Shown here in pieces: positions 29,298-36,851 of a DNA stretch of 64,000 bases. The notes under the pieces were generated by a model. That model did not search any database and was not told where the DNA came from. It saw only the letters and a list, made by a program, of their open reading frames with translations. The DNA is taken from contig NZ_CP062008.1 of the NCBI RefSeq assembly GCF_005670685.2, positions 2,170,001-2,234,000 on the forward strand, given 5' to 3'. This DNA is from Mycolicibacterium mucogenicum DSM 44124 (GTDB lineage: Bacteria > Actinomycetota > Actinomycetes > Mycobacteriales > Mycobacteriaceae). The first letter of the stretch is position 1. Every line of letters starts with the position of its first letter. The position numbers were made by a program, and so were the translations under genes.

Positions 29298-29312
29298 CCA
29301 GAGGAGGTGGGT

Positions 29313-29597
29313 ATGTCCTTCGAGCATGAAAGCACGCTTGATCCACGGACCGAGCGGGACGTTGATCCGCGATATCTGTTCGGTGGCTACGCGCTCGGCC
29401 TGGTCGTGATGTCGCCGGCGCCGTTGTTGTATTACTGGCTGTTCGCGCCGGCGGGCGCGTTACTGGTCGCCGCGGCAGCGGTTCTGGTTGCGACGGTGCG
29501 GCCACGGTTCGACGACGTGGCATGTGGCGCATTCTTCGCCGCCCTGTTCGGTCTGGTTGCGGTACTCGTGCTGTTCTTTGTCGGCGCGCAGAACTGA
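29313..29597 (+). CDS. Small membrane protein, 94 aa
   Basis: 94 residues: acidic N-terminus (FEHESTLDPRTERDVDPRY) then three hydrophobic segments (about 25-45, 47-65 and 72-92). A strong ribosome site GAGGAGG lies 5 nt before ATG 29313, which decides that start over the GTG at 29307. No recognised domain. Its tight spacing with the preceding small membrane gene suggests they are made together. Confidence 0.65.
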   Translation: MSFEHESTLDPRTERDVDPRYLFGGYALGLVVMSPAPLLYYWLFAPAGALLVAAAAVLVATVRPRFDDVACGAFFAALFGLVAVLVLFFVGAQN

Positions 29598-29716
29598 TCG
29601 CGGCCGGCGGGCCGGCCCGCTGAAAAATGCGTTGCCGGCCAACCCTTTTGCGCTCATCATGGTTCGGGCCGAGAAACGAATGCTCGGCCTGTGCCACGAG
29701 AAGCGAGGTGAAAATC

Positions 29717-30187
29717 ATGAAGTTGGCAGAAGCTTTGTCGTTGCGGGCGAACGCGGTTCGCCGAATCGAGCAGTTGCGCGTGCGCGTGGTGGGTAATGCC
29801 CGGTTCCAGGAGGGCGAGGAGCCCGCCGAGGACGCCGCAGCGCTACTCGTCGAGATCGAAGGCGCGCTGGGCGATTACGAATCCCTGATCCGGCGGATCA
29901 ACCTGACCAACGCGGCCAACTCGGTCGGGGCGGACGGCACGCTCACCGACGCACTCGGCCGGCGTGACGCGCTGCGGTTGCGGCACCACGTGCTGACCAC
30001 GGCCGCGGACGCGGCAGCGGGCGCCAACCAGCATGGCTACTCGCGGCAGCTGCGTTCGGAACTGAAGATGTTGTCGGCCTTGTCTGTCGGCGATCTGCGG
30101 TCGCGGGCCGATCGCGTGGCGCAGGAGCTGCGCGAGCTCGACGTCCGAATCCAGAAGGCCAACTGGGAGATCGAGCTGCTGGACTGA
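29717..30187 (+). CDS. DIP1984-family protein
   Basis: 156 residues, mostly charged alpha-helix: MKLAEALSLRANAVRRIEQLRVRV at the start, LLVEIEGALGDYESLIRRINLTN, DALGRRDALRLRHHVLTTAADAA and a C-terminal helix LRELDVRIQKANWEIELL. This matches the DIP1984 (septicolysin-like) family, for which I know no established function. GCGAGGTGA precedes ATG 29717; the longer frame from 29627 lacks family similarity. A tRNA-like RNA begins only a few bases after its stop, which is the striking context (see 30190). Confidence 0.85.
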   Translation: MKLAEALSLRANAVRRIEQLRVRVVGNARFQEGEEPAEDAAALLVEIEGALGDYESLIRRINLTNAANSVGADGTLTDALGRRDALRLRHHVLTTAADAAAGANQHGYSRQLRSELKMLSALSVGDLRSRADRVAQELRELDVRIQKANWEIELLD

Positions 30188-30189
30188 CA

Positions 30190-30308
30190 GCGGCATGGTG
30201 TAGCAGGTAGTTGTCGCGGAGGCGTGCACAAACCGCAAACGGCTCCTAACCGTTCCAGGCGCGCGGAGGGCAGTGCAAATGGGTTCGAATCCCGCCAGCA
30301 CATCGCAG
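30190..30308 (+). ncRNA. tRNA-like RNA directly after the DIP1984 gene
   Basis: Seen in order: a D-arm-like 4-bp stem GCGG/CCGC (30216-30236), one base, an anticodon-like arm AACGG-CTCCTAA-CCGTT (30238-30254; CCU in the triplet position), a 24-nt variable stretch, and a T-arm with GGGTTCGAATCCC (30281-30293). A normal acceptor stem cannot be built; instead ATGgTGT (30195-30201, one bulge) can pair with GCACAT (30298-30303) and GCG with CGC outside. So it is a tRNA mimic rather than a working tRNA-Arg. The architecture recalls bacterial Y RNAs (YrlA), but no Ro/Rsr gene is in the window. Ends are uncertain. Confidence 0.5.
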
Positions 30309-30477
30309 CCCAGCAGTGTGCACAGGTGACAGAGCACGGGGCACAACGCATCACCACGTGCAGATCTACGACAACGAGGGTGGGTACGGGGCCTACACCG
30401 CGATATCGCTGGGCAGCCAGCGCTATGGCCTAGGCCGAGCGTGGGGGATTTCGAGGCGCCGGCGGCGCGTCGTCTCG

Positions 30478-31707
30478 TCAGGCCTCACGTTCGGCGTAGG
30501 AGTCGACGTCGGGAACGGGCTTGGCCCGCAACGGGTCTGCCGCGACCGGTACCAGCGGCACAGCCAGCACCGGGAACAGCGCGCACACCGCGAACGCCGC
30601 CGGGAACCCGAAGACTCCGATCAAGGCGCCGAATGCCGGCGGCACGATGCCTGCCGTCAGCAACTGCGCCGTGTTCTGCACACCCAACGCCCGGCCGCTC
30701 CAGAACGGCCCGGCGATCTCGGCAATCGCGGTGAAGGACAACCCGTTATCGGTCACCGTCACCACCGACGCGACCACCATCACGAACACCGCCACCGGCC
30801 AGTGCAGGTAGTCGCACAGCGCCAGCAGTCCCATGGTGGCACCGGCCAGAATCGCGATGACCCGCACCGGATGCAGCCGCGATCCGGCCAGATCCGACCA
30901 CCGGCCGGCGCCGATGCGCCCTGCGGCACCGCACAATTGGGCCACCGTCACCATGGTGCCCGCCGCTCCGGCGGACCAACCGTGCGCAGTCATCAGCCAC
31001 ACCAGTGAGAAGGTCCACACCAGGCACTGCGGCACGACCAGCAGCACCGACACCGCGTGGATGCGTGCCAGTACCGACGACCCGCGGTAGGGATTGGCCA
31101 GATCGGTTGCGGGGGCGGAGGATCGGGGCGGCCGGGGCGGATCGATGACGCCCAGCACGGTCACCACTGCGGCGACCAGACAGGCGATCGCGGGGAACAG
31201 CAGCGCGGCCGACACCCCTGACGACTCGGCCAGACGCGGAATCACCAAGGCGCCCAATCCGACTCCCAACGGCTGCGCCGTCTGGCGAATGCCCATCACC
31301 AGGCCGCGCTGCTCCGGCGGGAACCAGCCGACGACCACCCGGCCGCTCGCCGAATTGGAGCTCGCGGCCGCCATGCCGCCCAGCAACAAGAAGGCGCCGA
31401 CCGCCACCAACGAGTCGGCCCAGGCCGCCGCGAACGCCGCCAACGACGTCAACAGTGACCCGACAACCAGAACGAACCGCTCACCGACCCGGTCGACGAC
31501 CCAGCCCCAGGCGATCAGCGTCAGCACCATGCCGAAGCTCGGCATGGCCGAGACCAGCCCGGCGCGTGACAGGTCCAGCCCGCGTTCGCCATGCAGCGTC
31601 GGGATCAGGAAGGCCGCGCCGTTGATGAAGACGTTGGCGCACATCGTCGAACCGAGCGCGATCACCAGCATCGACCAGCGGCGGACGGCTGACACATTGG
31701 TGGCCAT
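30478..31707 (-). CDS. MFS transporter
   Basis: 409 residues with about 12 hydrophobic helices, the inter-helix motif WVVDRVGERFVLVVGS (motif A-like, after helix 2), and a duplicated 6+6 layout. Corresponds in order to M. tuberculosis Rv2994, which lies between leuB and the FAH-family gene; here an 11-kb block separates it from leuB. Substrate unknown. Divergent from the secreted lipase gene with two operator-like repeats between them. Confidence 0.9.
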   Translation of the reverse strand: MATNVSAVRRWSMLVIALGSTMCANVFINGAAFLIPTLHGERGLDLSRAGLVSAMPSFGMVLTLIAWGWVVDRVGERFVLVVGSLLTSLAAFAAAWADSLVAVGAFLLLGGMAAASSNSASGRVVVGWFPPEQRGLVMGIRQTAQPLGVGLGALVIPRLAESSGVSAALLFPAIACLVAAVVTVLGVIDPPRPPRSSAPATDLANPYRGSSVLARIHAVSVLLVVPQCLVWTFSLVWLMTAHGWSAGAAGTMVTVAQLCGAAGRIGAGRWSDLAGSRLHPVRVIAILAGATMGLLALCDYLHWPVAVFVMVVASVVTVTDNGLSFTAIAEIAGPFWSGRALGVQNTAQLLTAGIVPPAFGALIGVFGFPAAFAVCALFPVLAVPLVPVAADPLRAKPVPDVDSYAEREA

Positions 31708-31728
31708 GGCTTCATGGTGCCACCGTGG

Positions 31729-31765
31729 TTCTCAAGATATGAATCTATTTCTCAATATATGAGAA
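31729..31765. promoter_or_regulatory. Tandem operator-like sites between MFS and lipase genes
   Basis: TTCTCA-ATATA-TGAGAA at 31749-31765 is a perfect inverted repeat; a second, half-conserved copy TTCTCA-AGATA-TGAA starts at 31729, exactly 20 nt upstream, i.e. two helical turns on the same face. The stretch is AT-rich against the background. Binding by a dimeric regulator controlling the divergent genes is inferred; the regulator is not identified. Confidence 0.6.
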
Positions 31766-31781
31766 GGCATAGGGTTCCGTC

Positions 31782-32972
31782 ATGGCTCTGCGAGTGAACC
31801 TTTCCCGGCTGGCGGCGGCTTTCGCGGTCGGCTTGGCGCTGGTGGCGGCGCCGCTGCCCACGGCATGGGCGGCCGCGCCGAACTGGTCGGGCCTGGACGC
31901 CCGGGCATTCGCGGACCGGGTGCCGCCGGCGGGCGCGCTCATCCGGACCGTCCCGCTGCGCCCCGAGCTGTCGGTCGCCGGTGCGGCGCGCGCGTACCGG
32001 ATCCTGTATTCGACCACCGACCAACACAATTCGCCCGCCGTCAGCACCGCAGCGGTGTTCGTGCCGAACGGCGAAGCCCCCGCGGGCGGGTGGCCCGTCA
32101 TCGCCTGGGCGCACGGCACCGTCGGCCTCGGTGACGACTGCACGCCCTCGGCGCAGCCGCGCAGTGCGCGCGACAACGAATACCTGTCCCACTGGCTGGA
32201 TCAGGGCTACGTCGTCGTCGGCTCCGACTACACGGGTCTGGGTACCCCGGGCCTGATGAGCTACCTCAACAGCGTCGCCACCGCGCACGCCATCATCGAT
32301 TCGGTGATCGCCGCGCATCACATGAATCTGCCGCTGTCGCCGAAGTGGGCGCTCGTCGGCCAGTCCCAGGGCGGCGCGGCGGCGGTCGCGAGCGCGCGGT
32401 GGGCCACCGAATTCAGCAAGGGGACAGGCCTGGATTACCGCGGCGTCGTGGCGACCGGCACCCCGGCGAACATCGACGATGTCGTCATCACGGCCGGTCC
32501 CGACATGGTGCTGCCGCCCGGGCTGGGTCCCATCGCGTCGGCCTATACGGCGTACATCCTCGCCGGATTCCGGGAGCTCCGCCCGGACGTCAACAGTGTG
32601 CTCACACCGGCTGGTCTGGCCGCTGCCGACAAGGCCGAAACGCTGTGCACGGCACCGTTGAGCGCGGCGGTCACGGGTCTGACGCCGTCGCAGTTCTTCT
32701 CCGCCCCACTGGCATCGCTACCGGGCATGCGCGGCGCGCTGGCCGACTTCATGGGCACGCCGATCACCGGCTACGACCGGCCGATCTTCCTCGGCGTCGG
32801 CCTCAAGGACCGTGACGTGCCGCCGTCGTCGACCCTGAAGTTCGCCGATCAGCTCAAGGCCAACGGCCAGGACGTGGCGCTCTACGTCTACCCCGAAGAC
32901 GACCACTCCAGCACTGTGCTGACCTCGATGGCCGACTCCACCCCGTTCCTTCAAGCCCAGTTCGCGGGCTGA
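31782..32972 (+). CDS. Secreted lipase/esterase (secretory lipase family)
   Basis: 396 residues. Signal peptide about 1-30 (LAAAFAVGLALVAAPLPTAWA). Alpha/beta-hydrolase: WPVIAWAHGTVGLGDDC (oxyanion region), YVVVGSDYTGLGTPG, nucleophile motif ALVGQSQGGAAA (Gly-Gln-Ser-Gln-Gly), Asp in GVGLKDRDVPPSS and His in PEDDHSSTV. Typical of the secretory-lipase (LIP) family that hydrolyses acylglycerols or other esters outside the cell. No M. tuberculosis gene at this point as I remember it. Confidence 0.88.
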   Translation: MALRVNLSRLAAAFAVGLALVAAPLPTAWAAAPNWSGLDARAFADRVPPAGALIRTVPLRPELSVAGAARAYRILYSTTDQHNSPAVSTAAVFVPNGEAPAGGWPVIAWAHGTVGLGDDCTPSAQPRSARDNEYLSHWLDQGYVVVGSDYTGLGTPGLMSYLNSVATAHAIIDSVIAAHHMNLPLSPKWALVGQSQGGAAAVASARWATEFSKGTGLDYRGVVATGTPANIDDVVITAGPDMVLPPGLGPIASAYTAYILAGFRELRPDVNSVLTPAGLAAADKAETLCTAPLSAAVTGLTPSQFFSAPLASLPGMRGALADFMGTPITGYDRPIFLGVGLKDRDVPPSSTLKFADQLKANGQDVALYVYPEDDHSSTVLTSMADSTPFLQAQFAG

Positions 32973-32986
32973 CCAGCAGGCCTCAC

Positions 32987-32992
32987 TAGGCT
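32987..32992 (+). promoter_or_regulatory. -10 box for the FAH-family gene, probably leaderless
   Basis: TAGGCT ends 6 nt before ATG 32999, suggesting a leaderless transcript for the FAH-gltX pair. Inferred. Confidence 0.4.
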
Positions 32993-32998
32993 GGGCGG

Positions 32999-33781
32999 AT
33001 GCGCCTAGGTCGAATTGCCAGTCCAGACGGCGTCGCTTTTGTGGTGATCGAGGGCGACCCGAACTCCGATGCGGTCTGCAAAGAAATCGCTGAGCAGTAC
33101 CTGTCCCGCAACCCCACCTTCACCGGACGCTCCTGGCCGCTGGCCGACGTCCGGCTGCTGGCGCCGATCCTGGCCAGCAAGGTGATCTGCATGGGCAAGA
33201 ACTACGCGGCACATGCTCGTGAGATGGGCAGCGAGCCGCCCGAGGATCCGGTGATCTTCCTCAAGCCCAACACCGCGATCATCGGGCCGAACATCCCGAT
33301 CCAGTTGCCCGCAGACGCCAACCCGGTGCACCACGAGGGCGAGTTGGCGGTGGTCATCGAACGTCCGGGCAAGGACATCCCGGCCGCCAAGGCCAAGGAC
33401 TACATCCTCGGCTACACGATCGCCAACGACGTCTCGGCACGTGATCAGCAGAAGAAGGACGGCCAGTGGATGCGGGCCAAGGGGCACGACACGTTCTGCC
33501 CGGTCGGCCCGTGGATCGAGACCGCGGTGGACCCGGCCGATCTGGACATCCGCACCGAGGTGAACGGCGAGAAGCGGCAGGACAGCAACACTGCGCTGCT
33601 GCTGCACGACGTCGGCGCCATCATCGAATGGGTCTCGGCCGTCATGACGTTGCTGCCCGGCGACATCATCCTCACCGGAACCCCCGAGGGCGTCGGCCCC
33701 ATCGAGGACGGCGACACCGTCAGCATCACCGTCGAGGGTATCGGCACCCTCTCCAATCCTGTTGTGCGTAAAGGGAAATAA
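32999..33781 (+). CDS. Fumarylacetoacetate hydrolase family protein
   Basis: 260 residues, FAH C-terminal fold: [30 protein letters not shown], metal-binding EGELAVVIE and [29 protein letters not shown]. Family members hydrolyse or decarboxylate 2-oxo acids and acylpyruvates with Mg. Counterpart of Rv2993c. One base separates its stop from the gltX start (GTG 33783), so they form an operon; a housekeeping detoxification role beside a tRNA synthetase is unexplained. Confidence 0.92.
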   Translation: MRLGRIASPDGVAFVVIEGDPNSDAVCKEIAEQYLSRNPTFTGRSWPLADVRLLAPILASKVICMGKNYAAHAREMGSEPPEDPVIFLKPNTAIIGPNIPIQLPADANPVHHEGELAVVIERPGKDIPAAKAKDYILGYTIANDVSARDQQKKDGQWMRAKGHDTFCPVGPWIETAVDPADLDIRTEVNGEKRQDSNTALLLHDVGAIIEWVSAVMTLLPGDIILTGTPEGVGPIEDGDTVSITVEGIGTLSNPVVRKGK

Positions 33782-33782
33782 C

Positions 33783-35240
33783 GTGACCACACCTGTCAGG
33801 GTTCGCTTCTGTCCGTCGCCGACCGGCACGCCGCACGTCGGCCTGGTCCGCACCGCCCTCTTCAACTGGGCGTACGCACGACACACCGGTGGCGACTTCG
33901 TCTTCCGGATCGAGGACACCGATGCCGCGCGCGACAGCGAGGAGAGCTACAACGCGATCCTCGACGCGCTGCGCTGGCTCGGGCTGAACTGGGATGAGGG
34001 GCCCGAGGTCGGCGGCCCCTACGAGCCGTACCGGCAGTCGCAGCGCGGCGACCTCTACCGCGACGTGATCGCGAAACTGCTTGCCGCGGGCGAGGTTTAC
34101 GAGGCCTACTCGACACCCGAAGAGGTCGAGGCCCGGCACCTCGCGGCGGGCCGTAACCCCAAGCTGGGCTACGACAACTACGACCGCGACCTCACCGCCG
34201 AGCAGAAGGCCGCGTTCGAGGCCGAGGGCCGAAAGCCGGTGCTGCGCCTCAAGATGCCCGACGAGGACATCACCTGGGTGGACCTGGTGCGTGGCGAGAC
34301 GACCTTCGCCGCCGGCGTGGTTCCGGACTTCGCGATCACGCGCGCGAGCGGAGAGCCGTTGTACACCTTGGTCAATCCGGTCGACGACGCGCTGATGAAG
34401 ATCACCCATGTGCTGCGCGGCGAGGATCTGCTGCCGTCGACGCCGCGGCAGATCGCGCTGTACCAGGCGCTGATCCGGATCGGTGTCGCCGACGCGGTCC
34501 CGCAATTCGCCCACCTGCCAAGCGTTCTCGGTGACGGCAACAAGAAGCTGTCCAAGCGCGACCCGCAGTCCAACCTGTTCCTGCACCGCGACCGCGGATT
34601 CATCCCCGAGGGCCTGCTGAACTACCTGGCGTTGCTGGGCTGGGGCATCGCCGACGACAACGACCTCTTCAGTCTCGACGAGATGGTGGCGGCCTTCGAC
34701 GTGGCCGACGTCAACTCGAACCCGGCGCGCTTCGACCAGAAGAAGGCCGACGCCATCAACGCCGAGCACATCCGCCGGCTGGCCCCGGAGGACTTCGCCG
34801 CACGGCTCAAGGCGTACCTCGACGCGCACGGCCACGACACCACGTTGGACGCCTTGGCTTTCGCCGCGGCGGCCGACTTGATCCAGACCCGCATCGTGGT
34901 CCTCGGCGACGCGTGGGACCTCGTGAAGTTCTTCAACGACGACGCCTACGTGATCGACGAGAAGTCGGCGGCCAAGGAACTCAAGCCCGAGGCTGCCGAG
35001 GTCCTGGACGCGACGCTGAGCGCCTTGGCGGGCGTCGGCGAGTGGAACACCGCCAACATCGAGGCCGCGCTCAAGGCGGCGCTGCTGGACGGCCTGGAAC
35101 TCAAGCCCCGCAAGGCGTTCGGTCCCATCCGGGTGGCGGTCACGGGCGCGACGGTCAGCCCGCCGCTGTTCGAGTCGATGGAATTGCTCGGCCGTGAGCG
35201 CAGTCTGGCGCGGTTGCAGGCGGCCCGAAACGGCCTGTGA
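33783..35240 (+). CDS. gltX: Glutamyl-tRNA synthetase
   Basis: 485 residues, class I synthetase: [22 protein letters not shown] (HIGH-type motif), [15 protein letters not shown], and KLSKRDPQ (KMSKS-type). Non-discriminating in organisms with GatCAB, charging both tRNA-Glu and tRNA-Gln with glutamate; the gatCAB genes in this window then amidate Glu-tRNA(Gln). Fittingly tRNA-Gln and tRNA-Glu genes follow within 350 nt. GTG 33783 chosen because [11 protein letters not shown] is the family start. Confidence 0.97.
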   Translation: MTTPVRVRFCPSPTGTPHVGLVRTALFNWAYARHTGGDFVFRIEDTDAARDSEESYNAILDALRWLGLNWDEGPEVGGPYEPYRQSQRGDLYRDVIAKLLAAGEVYEAYSTPEEVEARHLAAGRNPKLGYDNYDRDLTAEQKAAFEAEGRKPVLRLKMPDEDITWVDLVRGETTFAAGVVPDFAITRASGEPLYTLVNPVDDALMKITHVLRGEDLLPSTPRQIALYQALIRIGVADAVPQFAHLPSVLGDGNKKLSKRDPQSNLFLHRDRGFIPEGLLNYLALLGWGIADDNDLFSLDEMVAAFDVADVNSNPARFDQKKADAINAEHIRRLAPEDFAARLKAYLDAHGHDTTLDALAFAAAADLIQTRIVVLGDAWDLVKFFNDDAYVIDEKSAAKELKPEAAEVLDATLSALAGVGEWNTANIEAALKAALLDGLELKPRKAFGPIRVAVTGATVSPPLFESMELLGRERSLARLQAARNGL

Positions 35241-35248
35241 GCGGGCGA

Positions 35249-35279
35249 TTTAAAGGCAGGGCCAACTGTTTGGTAGTCT
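35249..35279 (+). promoter_or_regulatory. Possible promoter of the tRNA-Gln/tRNA-Glu unit
   Basis: TTTAAA (35249-35254) and TAGTCT (35274-35279) with 19-nt spacing lie about 90 nt before tRNA-Gln. The spacing is long and the call weak; between it and the tRNA a GGAAA/TTTCC hairpin could form. Confidence 0.25.
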
Positions 35280-35368
35280 GCTCGTCGGCCCGGAAAGCGC
35301 AAAGCGGCGAACATCCGCTGAGGTTTCCAGGCCGAAGATGCCCGTGACCTGCGGTTATGGGCATCAAA

Positions 35369-35440
35369 TGGGGTATGGTGTAATTGGCAACACAGCTGAT
35401 TCTGGTTCAGCCATTCTAGGTTCGAGTCCTGGTACCCCAG
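35369..35440 (+). tRNA. tRNA-Gln (CTG)
   Basis: Perfect 7-bp acceptor stem TGGGGTA/TACCCCA, anticodon stem GCTGA/TCAGC with loop TTCTGGT (anticodon CTG), T-arm CTAGG-TTCGAGT-CCTGG and discriminator G. No CCA is encoded. Confidence 0.96.
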
Positions 35441-35443
35441 CTG

Positions 35444-35492
35444 CCGGAGCGATTAGGTCAGCCAGCGCAACTGAGCTAAGCTATCGCTCCGG
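35444..35492 (-). pseudogene. Inverted tRNA-like remnant or miniature tRNA hairpin
   Basis: A perfect 10-bp stem (35444-35453 with 35483-35492) encloses 29 nt. On the minus strand it reads like a tRNA: acceptor GGAGCGA/TCGCTCC, T8-A9, and the D-arm-type stretch TAGCTCAGTTG, but there is no anticodon or T arm. Either a deleted tRNA in opposite orientation or a processing hairpin between the two tRNAs. Confidence 0.4.
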
Positions 35493-35500
35493 AAGTTCTA

Positions 35501-35573
35501 GCCCCCGTCGTCTAGCGGCCTAGGACGCCGCCCTCTCACGGCGGTAGCGTGGGTTCGAATCCCATCGGGGGTA
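35501..35573 (+). tRNA. tRNA-Glu (CTC)
   Basis: Acceptor GCCCCCG/CGGGGGT, anticodon stem CCGCC/GGCGG with loop CTCTCAC (anticodon CTC), T-arm GTGGG-TTCGAAT-CCCAT, discriminator A. 60 nt after tRNA-Gln and followed by a terminator. Confidence 0.96.
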
Positions 35574-35580
35574 CGTACGA

Positions 35581-35613
35581 ACGCCGGACCTGACAACAGG
35601 TCCGGCGTTTTGT
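35581..35613 (+). terminator. Intrinsic terminator after tRNA-Glu
   Basis: ACGCCGGACCTG and CAGGTCCGGCGT form a perfect 12-bp stem with loop ACAA, followed by TTTGTC. It lies 14 nt before the end of the convergent DUF1501 gene. Confidence 0.85.
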
Positions 35614-35626
35614 CTTTCTCGGGGTC

Positions 35627-36841
35627 TTACCTGCCGCCGGCCAGGAATCCGAGATCCCGCCGGCCGCGCCCGACCGACGGCTCCGGATCGGCGCCGAGGG
35701 TGCCGTGGAGCAGTTCGTGATAAACGTCACGGAAGTCGACGGTGGTCTTCAGATCGCCGTCGGTGAGATCGGTCAGGCTCGGCTCGTCGCCGTAGAACCC
35801 GCCCTTGACGGGAGTGCCGGCGATGAACACCGGACCGGACGTGCCGTGGTCGGTGCCCTGTGAGGCGTTGGCCGCGACGCGCCGCCCGAATTCCGAGTAC
35901 ATCAGCACCACGACGTTGCGGCCGTACGGCGTGCCCTGAAGCTTGTGGAAGAAAGGCGTGAGCGCGTCGTCGAGGGTCTTGAGCAATGCCTGCTGGGGGG
36001 CGCGCTCGTCGGCGTGTGTGTCGAAGCCCAGCAGCTGCGTCATGTACACCTGCGTGGGCACCCCGGCGCGGATGCAGCGGGCCACCAGTTCCAGGTCACT
36101 GGCCAACTGGTTGTCGGCCTGGCCGATGGTCTGCAGGCGGCCGTTGATCACCGGCGCGAAGCGGCTGTTGGTGGAGTGGTTGGCACGGTAGGACTCGCAC
36201 ACCTGGCTCATGGCGGTGGTGTCGTTCGGGTCGTCGGCGCTGAGCGCGGCCAACGTGCGCGCGACGTCGGGCGGGATGGCCGGCACGAAGTCGGAAAGTG
36301 ATGCCGCGACGTGCTTTTGGCCGACGGCCAGGGGCGGCAGCACGGTGCCGATGTTTACGGCCCGGATCGGGTCGTCGCCGCTGGTGTCGAGCCAGCGGCC
36401 GATCCAGCCGCTGGTGACCGCGTCGACGGGGTTGGCGGTCTGCCAGATGTCCATGGAGCGGAAGTGGCTGCGGTCGGGCTTCGGGTAGCCGACACCGCGC
36501 ACGATCGCGAGCTTGTTGGACTGCCACAGCTTCGACATCCCGGTGAGCGCGGGGTTGAGCCCGAACGCCGGGTCGAGGTGGAGCACTTCCTCGGGCTTGT
36601 AGGCGAGTTCGGGGCGGGCGTCGTGATAGGCGTTGTCGGCGTACGGGATAACGGTGTTGAGGCCGTCATTGCCGCCGTAGAGCGTGACGATCACCAGGAT
36701 GCCCTGGTTGGTCGGCAGCGGACGGTCCTGACCTTCGCGCAGCAGATCGGGCAGCGTCACCGCGGCGACACCGCCGAGCAGACCGGCGGCGCCGGCACCG
36801 GCGCTGGCGATCAAGAACTTGCGGCGATTGAACTCGGGCAT
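35627..36841 (-). CDS. DUF1501 protein with Tat signal
   Basis: 404 residues. N-terminal twin-arginine signal NRRKFLIASAGAGAAGLLGG. Body matches DUF1501, a sulfatase/alkaline-phosphatase-like fold: LVIVTLYGGNDGLNTVIPY, LAIVRGVGYPKPDRSHFRSMDIW, LGFDTHADE, VVLMYSEFGRRVAANASQGTDHGTSGPVFIAG, which provide the expected Asp/His metal-type residues. Function unknown. Ten nt downstream of the DUF1800 gene; the two families are almost always paired, implying they act together outside the membrane. Confidence 0.9.
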   Translation of the reverse strand: MPEFNRRKFLIASAGAGAAGLLGGVAAVTLPDLLREGQDRPLPTNQGILVIVTLYGGNDGLNTVIPYADNAYHDARPELAYKPEEVLHLDPAFGLNPALTGMSKLWQSNKLAIVRGVGYPKPDRSHFRSMDIWQTANPVDAVTSGWIGRWLDTSGDDPIRAVNIGTVLPPLAVGQKHVAASLSDFVPAIPPDVARTLAALSADDPNDTTAMSQVCESYRANHSTNSRFAPVINGRLQTIGQADNQLASDLELVARCIRAGVPTQVYMTQLLGFDTHADERAPQQALLKTLDDALTPFFHKLQGTPYGRNVVVLMYSEFGRRVAANASQGTDHGTSGPVFIAGTPVKGGFYGDEPSLTDLTDGDLKTTVDFRDVYHELLHGTLGADPEPSVGRGRRDLGFLAGGR

Positions 36842-36851
36842 GGGGATCTCT

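Noticed and set aside
30238..30294. A working tRNA-Arg(CCT)
   Set aside because: Anticodon and T arms exist, but the T-stem has an A-C mismatch and no 7-bp acceptor stem can be formed, so it is called tRNA-like only.
30316..31008. 230-residue plus-strand open frame
   Set aside because: Mostly antisense to the MFS transporter; the first part has no ribosome site or recognised domain.
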